Of a DNA stretch of 64,000 bases, positions 35,801-47,400 are shown piece by piece. A program made the translations under genes and the position numbers. Origin of the DNA: Aphrocallistes beatrix (lineage: Eukaryota; Porifera; Hexactinellida; Sceptrulophora; Aphrocallistidae); contig OY725494.1 of assembly GCA_963281255.1 (NCBI GenBank), forward strand, positions 3,795,934 through 3,859,933, written 5' to 3'. Under the pieces are notes generated by a model. The model did not search any database, had not been told where the DNA came from, and saw only the letters and a program-made list of their open reading frames with translations. The stretch's first letter is position 1; every line of letters starts with the position of its first letter.

Positions 35801-38800
35801 TTCAGAAGAGAGGGCTACACGCGTCTCCTCAATCCACACGTCAATGTCCTCCACTTTGTGTTTGAACTCTTTGAACTCGATTGATTCTCGCAATTTCCGA
35901 CCCTTATCATCAGACTTCTCCTGCATTTTGCTCCATAGCGTATCCAGGTTCCGTATGTGTGTCTCAATCTCCATGTTAGCGTAGTGGTTATCTCGGATGA
36001 GCTCAGCTCCTGTCTCGCAAGTCTGCTCGTAACGGACTTTGTTGGCTGCCAACTCTGCCTCGACAGCTTCGTGCTTTTGCAGTTTGATTTGGAGATTTGT
36101 CATTTCTTTATAATTCTCTTCAGATGCGATCTGAGTTTTGTCTTCAATCCAGCCTTGCAATTCGTTTATATCTCTCAAAAACTTTTGTAGTTTCAACGAA
36201 TCCTCCAATTTCTGCTTCCTCTCCAAGGCAAGTGCTTGGATATCGAAATACCTCCCCTCAATGTTATCTCTACGCATCGCTATTTTCTTCACTTCGTAAT
36301 GGTCCCCACCCGTCACCAGCTTGGATCCAAACGCCAGCAGGGACTGGACTTTATCATCTTGCGCCCTGACTGACTTTTCGAATGCGTCCTGCTGTCTAAT
36401 GAGTACTCTCACTCGGTCCAATGAGTTCCCCAATTCGCCCCCATGCAGGAACGCCTCACGACTCGATAAGATCTTCTCTATCTCTTCCGCGGACTTGAGG
36501 AATCGCTCTAGGTCTAGGCACTGCTTGAATTCTTCATTTCTGTAATTCCACGATTCCAGCACGACTGATTTCTCTAACTCCAATTCTTGCATCTTCACTC
36601 GGATCACTTCAGACGCGTAATGCCCGGCGGCACACAGACTCTCCCCGAACGTTATCGTGGCGGAGAATCGATCGCGCCGATTGTCTATCTCTACCTTTCT
36701 CTCCTGATGGACTTCCAGCTGTCGCTCCGCCGCAGGGACATCTTTGGCCAGTTCGTTTGCCATCACCATGCGTCCCATCTTCTGGTACCAGGACAGCAGG
36801 TCCCTCCCATCGCTCAGGAATTTCTGATACTGCAGTGAGTCGGCTAGCCGTGCCTTGCGCTCATCTGCCTTGTCACAGAACGCCTCCCAGTTCACGATGA
36901 CCGTGTTGAACCGCTCCTCCATCTTCGGGGCGGACTCGGGGTAGGCCTCACTCAGTCTGTCAGCGTCGGCGTTCAGCTGCTCCAGGCTCTTCTCAATGGC
37001 GCTGATATCTAACTCCAGACGGTCGTGCTTCCGCTGTAACGCCTCGACGCCTTCTAAATCGACTCCCAGATCACTGGAAATGCTCAGCAACTTCTCAGCA
37101 ACACGCAGGTCTGTCTCGTGGAGATTTCTCATGAAGCCGTGCACCTTGGAGGCTCCCTCCAGCTCCACGCGGCGCTGCTTGGTCTCCACACACAGCTGGT
37201 CCCATTGCGACTTCAGATCTTGGAATTTCTCCTGAATCACGCCTGCTTTGGAGTGCTTGGCCTTCAGCAATTCTCCAGCTCGCATCCCCACCACATCCAA
37301 CTGCTTCACGTCTGACTCCAGCTCGTTGTAGAAGATGTCGAAGTTACGTAGCAGTGTGGTGCAGTGCTTCAAATCTCTCCCGGTCTCGTCCTGGCTAACG
37401 AAGGCCTGCTTCTTCCCTATCCACTCCCTCCACGTCTCCACGAGCTTGAAGTACTCGGACAGCTGGCAAGTCTCTTCCAGTTCGTGTCCCCGACGCTGTG
37501 TCAGGTCCTGCAGGTCCTCCCACCGGTTAATCAGCTCCTCCAGCTCCTTCTCGATCTCCTCACGCGCGAAATGTTCCTCCCCTATCATCACCTCCCCGCG
37601 GCTACACAGAGACCCGATCAGCTGATCGTGAGCGTCGAGCTCAGCCTCGAATTCCTGATGCTTCCTGACTTTGCTTTCAAGGTTGCTCAGATTGGTGAAG
37701 TCTCGCTCCCCAATCACTCGCTGCTTCTCACTGATCCAGGAAATCACGTCTAGGATGTCTCTGAACAGAATTCTCTGCTCCTTCGCAGCTTCCAGCTTTG
37801 ACAAGCGTTTGCTCATATCTTGAAGGTTCCTCTCTCGCCTCGCAAACACAGTTACGTGTCTCTGCTGGATTTCTGTCTTGAATGAGTGGTTGGCGGTTAA
37901 CAGGGAATCGACGAATTCTTTGAACGCTTTGACCTTTCCTTCCTGTGCGACTACGTTCTTGTGTACAGAGTCGTGCTTCTTCAGAAGTGCGTCCGCCTCG
38001 TCTACAGTGGAGGGGAGATCTTCGTTGGCGATGTACACCTCAATCCTCGAGCTGAACACGTCCACACTGGCTGCGTCCTTGAAGAACTGCTGCAGCTGTA
38101 GGGACTCGTGTAACTGCCTCTCCTTCCTGCTCCACTCTGTCTTCACCGTGTTGGCCTCGTTCTGGAGTTGAGTGATCAGACCACGGATATCGTTGGCTGC
38201 ATATGATTCCTGAGAGATCAGTTTGCTTCCATTCTTTGTGATGTTATTAATCTCTTCCATTCTAGTGTCGATTTCTGTCTTCAACTCGGTGTGTTTCGTG
38301 ATGAGAGCGTTAGCTTCCGCTACCGTGTTGATAGGATCTTCTGCCTGTATCAGAGAGCGAGCTTTCCCACAGTACAGAACTATGTTATTCACTGTGTCTG
38401 AGAATTTGAAGAATTCGAGTGCTGCTTTCAAGTCTTCTTCCCGTTTCAAACACGAGTGCTGTAGCGCCTCCCATGCATCGCTAACTTCTCTCACCGTATC
38501 CTTCACTCTCTCGCCCCTCTCCCCGGGGTACATGGTCTGCAGATGCAGGGCTCGAGTCGACAGGTCTTGCACCTGCTTGCCGAGTGCTGTCACCTCAACT
38601 TCCGATGTCTCTAGTCTCCTCTGCCTACGCTCCACCTCGCTCAGATTTGTTCCTATATCAGTCTGTGTCAGCAGTGCAGTTTTGTCTGTGATCTGGTTGC
38701 GTATGTCCTGAGACTCCGACACGAACTTGAGAATGGTTAGGGTCACTTCAAGCTTGTTGGTGCGGGCGGTGATAGCATTCTGTAACTGATTCCATTCACT

Positions 38801-41800
38801 CCGCAGATTGTCTTGTAGGTCCTTGATGCTCACGGTGTCTGAGTGTCCCTCAAACACCAGCTTGCGAGCCAGGTTATCCACGGAGTTGTAGATGTCTGCG
38901 TTCGCGTTCAGATCGTGAATAAAGTCATCGAATTCTTTCTTCAGCGTCTGCGCCTGTTTGAAATCCTTCCCGAAGTCCTCAGAGTTAGCTGTCAGCAAGT
39001 TTTTACTGATCCAAACGAGACAGTCGTCCACTTCTCGAATGAATTGGTGTAGCTTCAGACTCTCGACAAGTCTCTCCTTCCTCACGGTGATCAGCGTCTG
39101 GAGCCCGGAAAGTTGTTCGTTCAAGGCGGCTTGTCGTGTCATGATGTTGTCGGAGTTGAAGTGTCCTTGAGAGAGCATCTTACCTGACCCCTTTTTCAAC
39201 CCCTGGATTACCTTGGTGTATGCTTCCACATCTTTCTCGAGCTCCTGGTGCTTACGTAGCATCTTATTCGTCACCTCTTCGTCCTTCCCGTAGTCAGTGT
39301 TAGAGGCAATGCCTGCTTTCTCATTCATCCAAGCGTCCGCTTCGTTCGCTTCCAGGAGGTACTTCTGTTCCTCTAGCGACTCCTGTAGACGCTGCCCCCT
39401 CACACCAGTCAGCTGTTTCAACTCTTTCAGCTGTTGTTTCAAGTTAGTACAATGTTCCTGTATCTCTACAGAGGAGGTATGCTCCTCCTCACATAGTTCA
39501 TCTCCTTCTTTTATAACCTACACAGATGGAGGATCAAACTTTAACATATTAGCTACACGTAGTATTGTCTTCAGGGGCGCCGAACTTTTCAAAATCTTTG
39601 GCCACGTCTATGGGCCACTTCGAATCTAGGGCGGCTCGAGCTCCCCCCCCGGGTTTGGCGCCTATGATTATATTAATTGAGTGTTAATTCGCAGGTAGAA
39701 CTACGACGCGTTAGCCTCACCTGTGATATTCTCTGCTCCCCGGCTTCAAGTCCGTTCTCGAATGTGGCGTGTTTCTTAATGAGAGTGTCCACCGTGTGCC
39801 AGGAGTCTCCTACGTCAGAGGAAGCCACCGCTTGCATCTGCTCCCGGATCCAGGACTCCTGCTCGTCCAGGTGTCTCAGGAATTCTTGCAGCTTCGAAGA
39901 CTGCTTCAACACTTCTCTCCTCTCCGCCATGCTAGCTCTCAGTGAGTCCACTGCACCTCTGTACTCCGCTAGCTTAGCTTGAATCAGTTCTGAGTTGAAG
40001 TAGGACTTCGAGATCATGTCCTCTCCCGTCCCGCTCAGGCGGTCCAGCTGTTCCCCGTGCACCGAGCAGTCGGACTCCAGCTGCTCGTGCTTCTTTATCA
40101 GGAGCTTCACGCCCGGGAGATCCTTCCCCGTGTCCGCACCTGATATTTGGCTCTCCACTTGCTTTATCCAGGACAGCTCATCATCAATCGACCTGAAACC
40201 CAATGATTAGTATAGTATTGTACTTTGCAGTATTACTTGCATGTAAAACATAAAGAAGAAGAAATTACGTATTTAAAATTGATAATAATTAGTCAATCAA
40301 ATAATGTGCTTTTATTGTTAATTAAATAATACTATTTAACGGAATAAAACGCACGAATATTATGCAAAGTCCTGAGGGAAATACTGCACACAGTTAGTTT
40401 GAATGGATTTAGTCATTATGATTACTGCGCTAGAATTACCTGAAAAGAACTCGCTGTTGGTCTGCCTCCTCCAGCTTGTCCGTCTTGTCCTGAGTGCAGG
40501 TCTCCAGGTCCTCCCACTGCTGAGACAGCTCCCGCAGCATCCGGTGGATCTCAGGAGACTTGGCGTGGTTAGCTTGCAGCAACTTCTCTCCAGCTGTCTT
40601 GATCTCTTCCAGTTTAGCTCTGTTCGCGAGTATCTCCGCCTGGAAAGCTTCGTGCTTCCGAATCTTCCGGACGATGTTGCTCGGGTCTTTGTAGCTCTCG
40701 TCCCTAGCTAGCACCATTTTGTTGTGTATCCACGCGGCGAGCTCTTCCACCATTCTGTTGAACTCGAACCAAGTCTTCGAACTCGCCAGCTGTGCCTTCC
40801 TGTCTCTCAACATAACCACCACAACCTTCCTCCTCTCATCCAGCACCTCGCTACGCTTATTTATACCCGCTGCATCAAAGTTGCCCGCTCTGACCAGCTG
40901 ATCGGCTTGCGTTATAATCGCTTGGATTTTCTCCTCTTGCACTTTGTGTTTATTCTCAAAGTATTCGTACTGGCGTATCAGAGTGTCCACAGCTGCGAGA
41001 TCTTGTCCTACGTCTCCGCTGTTCAGGAACGCTTCTTGAGAATTGAGGATGGTAGCTGCGTAGTCAGCGCTACGGATGAACTGCTGCAGCTCCTTCGCTT
41101 CTTCCAGCTGCTTGTTTCTCTTGCTCCAAGCCAACTCCAGCTGCCTCCTTTCTTGCGTCAACAGCTGTGCTTGAGTGACGATTAATTGAGTGTCTCCGAC
41201 TCCTGAAGTTTCCACTGCTTTGCCCAGAGTTTCCAAAGAATCAAACTTTTCCTGTCTGGCTGTTATCTCCCGTCTCAGCTCTTCGTTCTGCTGTAACATC
41301 TCCTCCGCAGTCATCACGTCATTCGGCATTTCCTCAGAAGCTAACTTCTGTTTCGCCTCACTAACCCATTCCAGCAGCTCTTTCAGTTCGGACAGGAAGC
41401 AGTGCATATTGTACGCATGCTCCAGCTGCTTGCGTCGCAGGGCGGCTTTGTTCTTCAGCTGTTCCAGCATGGAGGCGAGCTCCAGGTGTCTCGCGCCTAT
41501 CTCCGCCGCCTCTCCGGCGTACAGCTCCTGCAGTCTGGAGCTGGTGGCGTGGATGGATTGGATCTTGTCCTCCACCGGGACCAGCTCCCTCTCCAGGTTT
41601 TCGTGTTTACGCTGCAGGGCTTGCACAGCTGGGAGGTCCTTCCCCAGGTCCACGGAGGACAGGGCGATATCTTTCTCCTGTATCCACAGTCTGCTCTCGT
41701 CGCAGAGCTCGTAGTAGTGCTGGATCTTCTGAGCTAGGTTGACGAACTTCTCCTGCGCTTCTCTCAGCTGCTGTAGAGAGTCCCACATGGCGGCGATTGC

Positions 41801-44800
41801 TTGCTGTCGCTGTCTGATCTCGGAAGACTGGGGGTGCTTCTCCCTCACCAGCTTGTCAGCTTGAGAGGAGATCTGCGAGCAGCGCGACTCACTGGCGGTC
41901 AGGTCGCTCACGAACTTGCTGAACCTGTTCACCAGACTCTCCACGTAGTCTCTGTTCGAGAACTGCTCTGTCGCTTCTGTCTTGATGAACGCGCTTTTCT
42001 CGCGCATCCAGGTCTCCAGGTTGCCGCACTCGCGGTAGAACCCGAACAGCTTGATGTAGCTCTCCAGCTGTTGGTGCCTGTCCGCGGCACACTTCTCCAG
42101 TGCCTCGTATTTCTCACTGATCGTCTGGAACCTGGTTAGCACGCTGGAAGCGTCCAAGGCTTTGTGCTTACTCACCATCCCTGCCATTCTGCTCCCAGCC
42201 CCAGTCGGGTCGCGGCGTACACTCGGCTGAATCTTCTCAACCCGTTTCTTCCTCTTGACAATCACGGGCACCTGTACCTTCACTTTCTGCACCGATTTCT
42301 CCTCTCGAATCAGAGGCTCAATCTCCCGCACGTAATTAGCAGGGACGTAGCCTTGCTTGGTCTCATCAGGTCTCTTCACTAGCCACCAGTCGGAATTGTG
42401 CTTTCTACACAACTCAAAATTGTCTCCTTTCGCGAAACTCATTCCCTGCCCAGTGTAAGCATACATAGCAACAACCTGAGGAATTGGCACCTTGTTGACC
42501 ACTTCTTCTTCTACCTCCCTCTCCTCCATCACCTGTTCCTCCACCTCGATCTCCTGAGTTACTGTCTTCTCTGCCGCACTGCCCTCCCCGGGCGAAGCAG
42601 GACTGGGGGCGGAGAAGAGAACCGAAGAACTGTCAGATATCTTCTTACCCAGGGCTTTCAGACGATCGATCTCGTTACTGTAAGTGCGAATCTCTTCTTC
42701 TAACCGGATGTGATTCTCTAGAAGGTTGTTTGCGCTGTTTTTGTCACGCCCGAAATCGGTGCTCGTGACGAGAGGCTCTCGCTCTCGAATCCAGGACTCG
42801 GACTCGTTAGCATCCGCGAAGAATCCTTGGTACTGCTCCGCTTCCAGGAGGAGCTGTTTGCGGGTGGAGGAGAGCTCGTTCACGCGAGTCCACTTCTGTT
42901 TCAGGTTGCTGATCCGCTGGGTTATGCCGCGGCTAGCGAACTTGGCTTTCTCTTTGAGACTTTCTCCTTGGCGACAAAGTTTCTTGAAGTCCTCCTGGTG
43001 TCCCTGGATCTCTATCTCCAGAGCCTGGTGCTTCTGCTGCAGGTTCAGAACGCTTGTGAGATCGTGTCCGTAGTTCTGACTCCCCGCCAGTGGCTCTCTC
43101 TCCTGCAGCCACCAGTCCTCCTTGTCCGCCTCGGAGTAGAACTGGTGCACCTAGGTGAGGAGTTTTAAAACAGAAATTCGTGGTTTTTCAAATATTATAT
43201 TTCTGCCACCAAGCTTTATGGATAATTTTCTAAATATGTAGAGGTACATACACAAATAATACTTTTGGATTTGATTTAGCAAGCTAGGCAGACTGGAGCC
43301 AGATAGAGCAACTGTTTTAGAAGACAGTCCTCACTTCTCTACGTGGAGGACAGATCGGTACAAGAAAATTCTCCCCGACTTGAAGATTTCTGCGGATTGG
43401 AAGAGTAAGAATATGCTACGGACCAACCTCGAGGCTCGCAGTGCCGCAGATAGACTAGAGACAATGCTGTACTCTGCCAGCCTCAACAAGAACCTGGCGG
43501 ATAGGTACATGGAGGAGCTGGCGGAGAGGGGCGACACGCTGATGGAGGAGGACCTGGAGGGTGCGAAGCTAGAAGATTTTGATGAAGAGAGAATTGAGAC
43601 GGAGGGAGATGCGGAGAAGCCCACTCATGAGATACAACTATCCGATAAGCAGCGGGCGAACTCGCCACAGGGAGAGAGCAGGTTGGTACTTCTGTCTGAT
43701 ACGCCAGAAGAGAAGTATCACAAACATCAGAAGAGAGTCATCAAGCAGGACAGCCCCCGTCTGAACGTAAGCAAGGCTAAGCTGAGATCTGCCTCTCCTC
43801 CTCACGTCTTCTTCACGGAGAGTCCGGACAGGTCGGAGAGTAGGCGGGTAGAGGACAGAGAGGGGAGGTGGGAACCGCTCTCTTACACGGCTATGGGGGA
43901 CATGGGGTTCAAGTTTAAGGTCGCACCCGGAGGGGGAGAGCTGTGGGGGAGGTCAGTCAAGATGTGGAAACCGATTAATTAGGAATGTATGTACCTTAAC
44001 AACCAATCACTAATCAAGAATTCTAACTCCCATATATTGAGTAATGTGGTAATTATTAACATTTCACTGAACAGTTAAAATAAATTTGGGCCTGGAATAT
44101 TTAAATATAATTTTAGATGAGATCATAATTAAATTTGTCCCATTGGAGCAGTGGTTCTCAACCTGGGGTCCACAGACCCCTTAGTGGTCCACAGGAGATA
44201 TCAAGTGGTCCACAGGAGATATCAGGAGGTCCACAGGTTTCGAAATTTTGTGTTATGGTTAATAGGAGGGGGTCCAAAGAATATAGGAAAATTTTATAGG
44301 GGGTCCACAGCCCAAAAGTTTGAAAACCGCTGCATTAGAGCATAAAAAAGCTATGAAATCCCTACCTTGAGGTTGTCGAGTAGTTTCAGCCGCCGCTGTG
44401 TAGAGAGGCGCTGCACCTCCTCCAGCATCTTCTTCACCTCCTGCTCCCGCTCGGAGATCTGCCTGGCGTTGGCGTGCTTGGTCTGCAGGAACTTGGACAC
44501 GCTGTCAGAGATGTTCTGCACCCGGTCCACCATCACGCTGATCTCAGTCTCTGTCAGCTTGTGCTTATTCAGTAGCTCCTGCACACTCTCCAGGTGCTTG
44601 CCAATGTCCGGTGAGCTGAGTATCACGATCAGCTGTTTCATTGCCTCCCAGCACTCATCCATCTCGTGAAAGACAGCTGTTAACTCCTGTAACCTCTGCA
44701 GCTCTCCCTTCTGCGTCTCCAGCATACGCAGCAGCTCACTCCACTTCTTGTCTATCTGCGTTTCTTTTCCCCTCACAGCTGCTATTCCCTCGTAGTTCTC

Positions 44801-46417
44801 CTTGCTCAGTTCCTGTGACATCTCGCGTACGGTAGAGATTCGGGTCTCTCTCGCTGAGACTTCTGTCTGGATGGACTCGTGTCTCTTCACCGCTGCCTCG
44901 ACGCTCGCCTTGCTAGTCGCCTCTCTCTGAGTGGAGGTGTCCAGCTCTTTCACCACTTGGTGCATGTCTCCTATCCAGCTCAGACACAGAGCAGCTTTCC
45001 GATTGAACCTAACAGTTTATTCATAAGAAGCATCAAACCAATAGACGAGTACCCCGAGTAGTAACTTATCCATTAATAGGCATATATACTTAGATTCTAC
45101 CATAGGCGGCATACTCCCGGGGGGGGGGGGGTTGGATAATTCCTAAAGTTCGTCGCTCTGGATACAACATTACCTGTCAGCTAGCTGCTGCAGTCTCTCC
45201 TGCCGAATGAGCTCTGCCCTGAGAGACTTCTCCCTCTCGTGCTCCGCGGACTCCAGGTGCTCCCAGGCCGTGTTCACGTCTGAGACGAGCAGTCCGTCGG
45301 GCGGAGACCACGGCTTCATCTTGTGCTCCCTCAGCTGGATCTGGATGTTGAAGAATATCTCTTCCAGCCGGACTCTCTCTGCATACTTGGGCGGCTTCTC
45401 TTCGTGACGGTACCTAAGTATTCACATCAACACGTTCCACTTCAATCCATATGGAGAACTTAATTTACTAATGCAATCTTACGTGTTGAAGTCAGCGAGC
45501 AGCTTCTGCAGCCCAGGCAGAGAGTTGGGGAATGAACGGTCATTGAGAGAAGCAATCTTCACCTCAACCCACTTGAGCAGATCCGTGGCCACTCTGACAT
45601 AGTCATGGTTGTACTTGTCCATCTCCATCAGAAACATCAGCATCTTCTGCAGGCGCTTGGCCCCAGTCTCCTCCTGTATCATATCGCTGAAGTAGTGGTA
45701 GAGAGCGGCGACGTAGGTCATGACGCTCTTGTCGTCCGGACGCATCACGTCCACGTCCTCCGCGTCCAGCAGCTGCTTGATGCCGAGTCTCCTCTCTGCC
45801 ACGCGGAATGCGTTGTTGAGGTTCTCTTGGTGCTTCGAGGGAATGAGACTGTCGAAGTCTATCAGTTCCGGTCTGTGCTTGTGAATGAGGGCATTGAAAG
45901 CTAGCCCATCTCTCCAGCTGGTGGTGAAGTTCTGGACATTGACGTTGGGATATCCTTTCGTCTTCATCTGACACCAGAACAAGAGCGCTTCATTGGCAGA
46001 CTTCCTCTCATTAGACTCTGTCTCTATGACAATGTTCTCGATCTGAAATCGTAGAATGATTGTCCATATGAGACCCAGCGTGAGGGTAGGGTTCCCATCC
46101 ACGATATCTTCTGGGCCTATTCCTTCCAGTCGTACTTTCTTCATCTGTAGGAATTTTAGCGCTTTCGACACGTTCTCCACCATGTGGAGGCGTAACTTTC
46201 CGCGGTTTATAGTGAATGCGTCGCCTGACATAATCTGTAGCAATTTGAGAAGGAATACCCCGTCACAGAGGTCGGTGTAGAGGTTGGTACAGTGCAGACC
46301 TACTTTGTCGAGATGAGAGTTGATCCACTTGGTGAAGGTCTTCTTCTGCGTGTTCTCTCGCTGCTTCTTCAGGACTTCAATACGATTCCTTTCAAAACCG
46401 TATTGAAGGTGTGCCAT
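32828..46417 (-). CDS. SPTBN5: Beta-heavy spectrin (karst/SMA-1/SPTBN5 type)
   Basis: Six exons: 46417-45483, 45413-45174, 45008-44366, 43150-40440, 40192-39721 and 39517-32828. They total 11,691 bases, 3,896 residues. Two calponin-homology domains at residues about 25-250 bind actin. About 30 triple-helical spectrin repeats follow. An SH3 domain (VVAMYAYTGQGMSFAKGDNF, DWWLVKRPD, GYVPANYV) lies near residue 830-890, the position that marks the beta-heavy class. An Arg/Glu-rich stretch precedes a PH domain at about 3,725-3,840 (GVLQRKNMLD, RAWKSYYVVLKG). The fly and worm proteins have about 4,100 residues. It pairs with alpha-spectrin under the apical membrane of polarised cells. Only five introns cut it, and the last exon alone is 6.7 kb. 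Introns carry a hAT-like MITE, another short element and an antisense gene. Confidence 0.96.
39572..39666. mobile_element. 95-bp hAT-like MITE in a spectrin intron
   Basis: The ends CAGGGGCGCCGAAC and GTTTGGCGCCTATG are imperfect inverted repeats. The flanking 8-mers ATTGTCTT and ATTATATT agree at six of eight positions, which fits a diverged hAT target duplication. The interior includes a GC-rich CCCCCCCCGGG run. Confidence 0.65.
43279..43982 (+). CDS. Unrecognised protein, nested antisense in a spectrin intron
   Basis: An open frame follows a good acceptor (TTGATTTAG) at 43278 and ends in TAA at 43982. From there it encodes about 234 residues. The first in-frame ATG is at 43413, giving 189 residues; an upstream coding exon is possible but I did not find one. 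The protein is charged and hydrophilic: FSTWRTDRYKKILPDLKISA, then a helix-prone stretch (LEARSAADRLETMLYSASLN), an acidic patch (LMEEDLEGAKLEDFDEER) and a Gly-rich C-terminus ending KMWKPIN. No signal peptide, membrane helix or known domain. An AATAAA follows at 44079. Codon use resembles the neighbouring genes and the frame is not simply a shadow of a spectrin exon, since it lies wholly in an intron. Not recognised. Confidence 0.65.
44079..44084 (+). terminator. Polyadenylation signal AATAAA for the nested gene
   Basis: 97 bases past the TAA at 43982, on the plus strand within the spectrin intron. Confidence 0.6.
44149..44332. mobile_element. hAT-like MITE, 184 bp
   Basis: Starts CAGTGGTTCTCAACC and ends GTTTGAAAACCGCTG, the imperfect 15-bp inverted termini typical of Charlie-type hAT elements. 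The flanks CATTGGAG and CATTAGAG form an 8-bp target duplication with one mismatch. The interior repeats GGTCCACAG four or five times. Inserted in a spectrin intron. Confidence 0.92.
45101..45131. repeat. One-ended fragment related to the 39572 element
   Basis: CATAGGCGGCATACTCCCGG followed by a run of G resembles the reverse complement of the right end of the 39572-39666 element. It lies in the spectrin intron 45009-45173. Confidence 0.45.
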
Positions 46418-46624
46418 TGTATTCTATATAAACTATATAATTATGTGAATGCATTCATTGAGACAGTCCGGGTAAAGGTTTTATTCCAGAATTGGTAGAG
46501 CCCTTTGTCAGTCTGGCCAGTCCTGTACCGAGGTAACCGGCTGCCTCCTGTAGCAAACTGACCCGGGACAATCTACTCCGAAGTATCTAATTCCCGGGCA
46601 GAATTTCGGGGACAACCTATCCTT

Positions 46625-47162
46625 AAATTTACTCGGAAATATGATATTCGAAATCTACACCCCATAAAACCCCATGTCAACCGTTGGAGCTAGTCTCTGG
46701 CATATTTTTCAAAATTCGTCAAATGTGCACAAAATCTTTTTTATTGCTATACACTATAATATAATTGAGACATCTATATTAGTTATTGCTTTGAAGTATT
46801 AATAACAATGACAGCCTACAATAGCGTCGTACAATGATTTCTATTGTGAGAGTGAAGCCTTACATAGTATTGTATAGAAAAGGTGTGAAAAATTGTTTTC
46901 CATTTTTTTGCAGGTGTGAAAATTTCGCTTAGATTTTCGAACTTAACTGTAGAATGCCCAGCATTCATATGGCTTCAGTGCCATAGAAAATGGCTGGGAG
47001 ACATCCGCGATATCGGGGACACTGTGTCCCCACTGTGCATTCTACGGTTAATCGTAGATTCATCATTTGAGACCTACATGTCAATTTTCGTATCTCTACG
47101 ACTTGAAATTCTTCAATCAATTCGAACAAACAAAAAATCCTAGCATTTTAATATATAAGATT
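46625..47162 (+). repeat. GC-head interspersed repeat, headless copy
   Basis: Shares CCCATGTCAACCGTTG, AGAAAAGGTGTGAAAAATTG, TTCGTATCTCTACGACTTG and the CCTAGCATTTTAATATATAA tail with the other copies. The GC-rich head is absent. It is interrupted by a 101-bp TTAA-flanked element. Confidence 0.82.
46947..47047. mobile_element. piggyBac-like MITE (TTAA target), 101 bp
   Basis: TTAA at 46943-46946 and 47048-47051 flank ends CTGTAGAATGCCCAG and CTGTGCATTCTACGG, which pair at 13 of 15 positions. Other copies of the host repeat have a single TTAA at this point, so the insertion and its target duplication are visible directly. Inside is a near-palindrome, GGGGACACTGTGTCCCC. Confidence 0.88.
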
Positions 47163-47397
47163 ATAATCTAATAATTAAATAATAATTATATAACAATTAT
47201 ATAATAATAATATAATAATAATATAATAATAATATAATAATTATATAATAATAATATAATTATTATATAATAATTATATTATTATTATATAATTATTATA
47301 TAATTATTATATAATTATTATATAACTATTATATAATTATTATATAATTATTATATTATTATTATATAATAATTATATAATTATTATATAATTATTA
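47163..47397. repeat. AT-rich array after a repeat tail
   Basis: About 235 bp of ATAATTATATAAT-type units. As at 10169, the array starts where a GC-head repeat copy ends. Confidence 0.92.
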
Positions 47398-47400
47398 TCA

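Larger units (their letters stand above)
43151..44365 (-). other. Spectrin intron containing an antisense gene and a MITE
   Basis: The 1.2-kb intron between spectrin exons 3 and 4 holds the plus-strand reading frame 43279-43982, its polyadenylation signal at 44079 and the hAT-like element at 44149-44332. Confidence 0.8.
46418..47400. other. Intergenic upstream of spectrin, repeat-filled
   Basis: A moderately GC-rich 200 bp next to the spectrin start (promoter or 5' UTR candidate) is followed by a headless interspersed repeat with a nested MITE and an AT-rich array. Confidence 0.6.

Noticed and set aside
33056-43168. Many plus-strand frames of 60-170 codons opposite spectrin
   Set aside because: They are antisense shadows of the spectrin repeats with the periodic composition expected from the coding strand.
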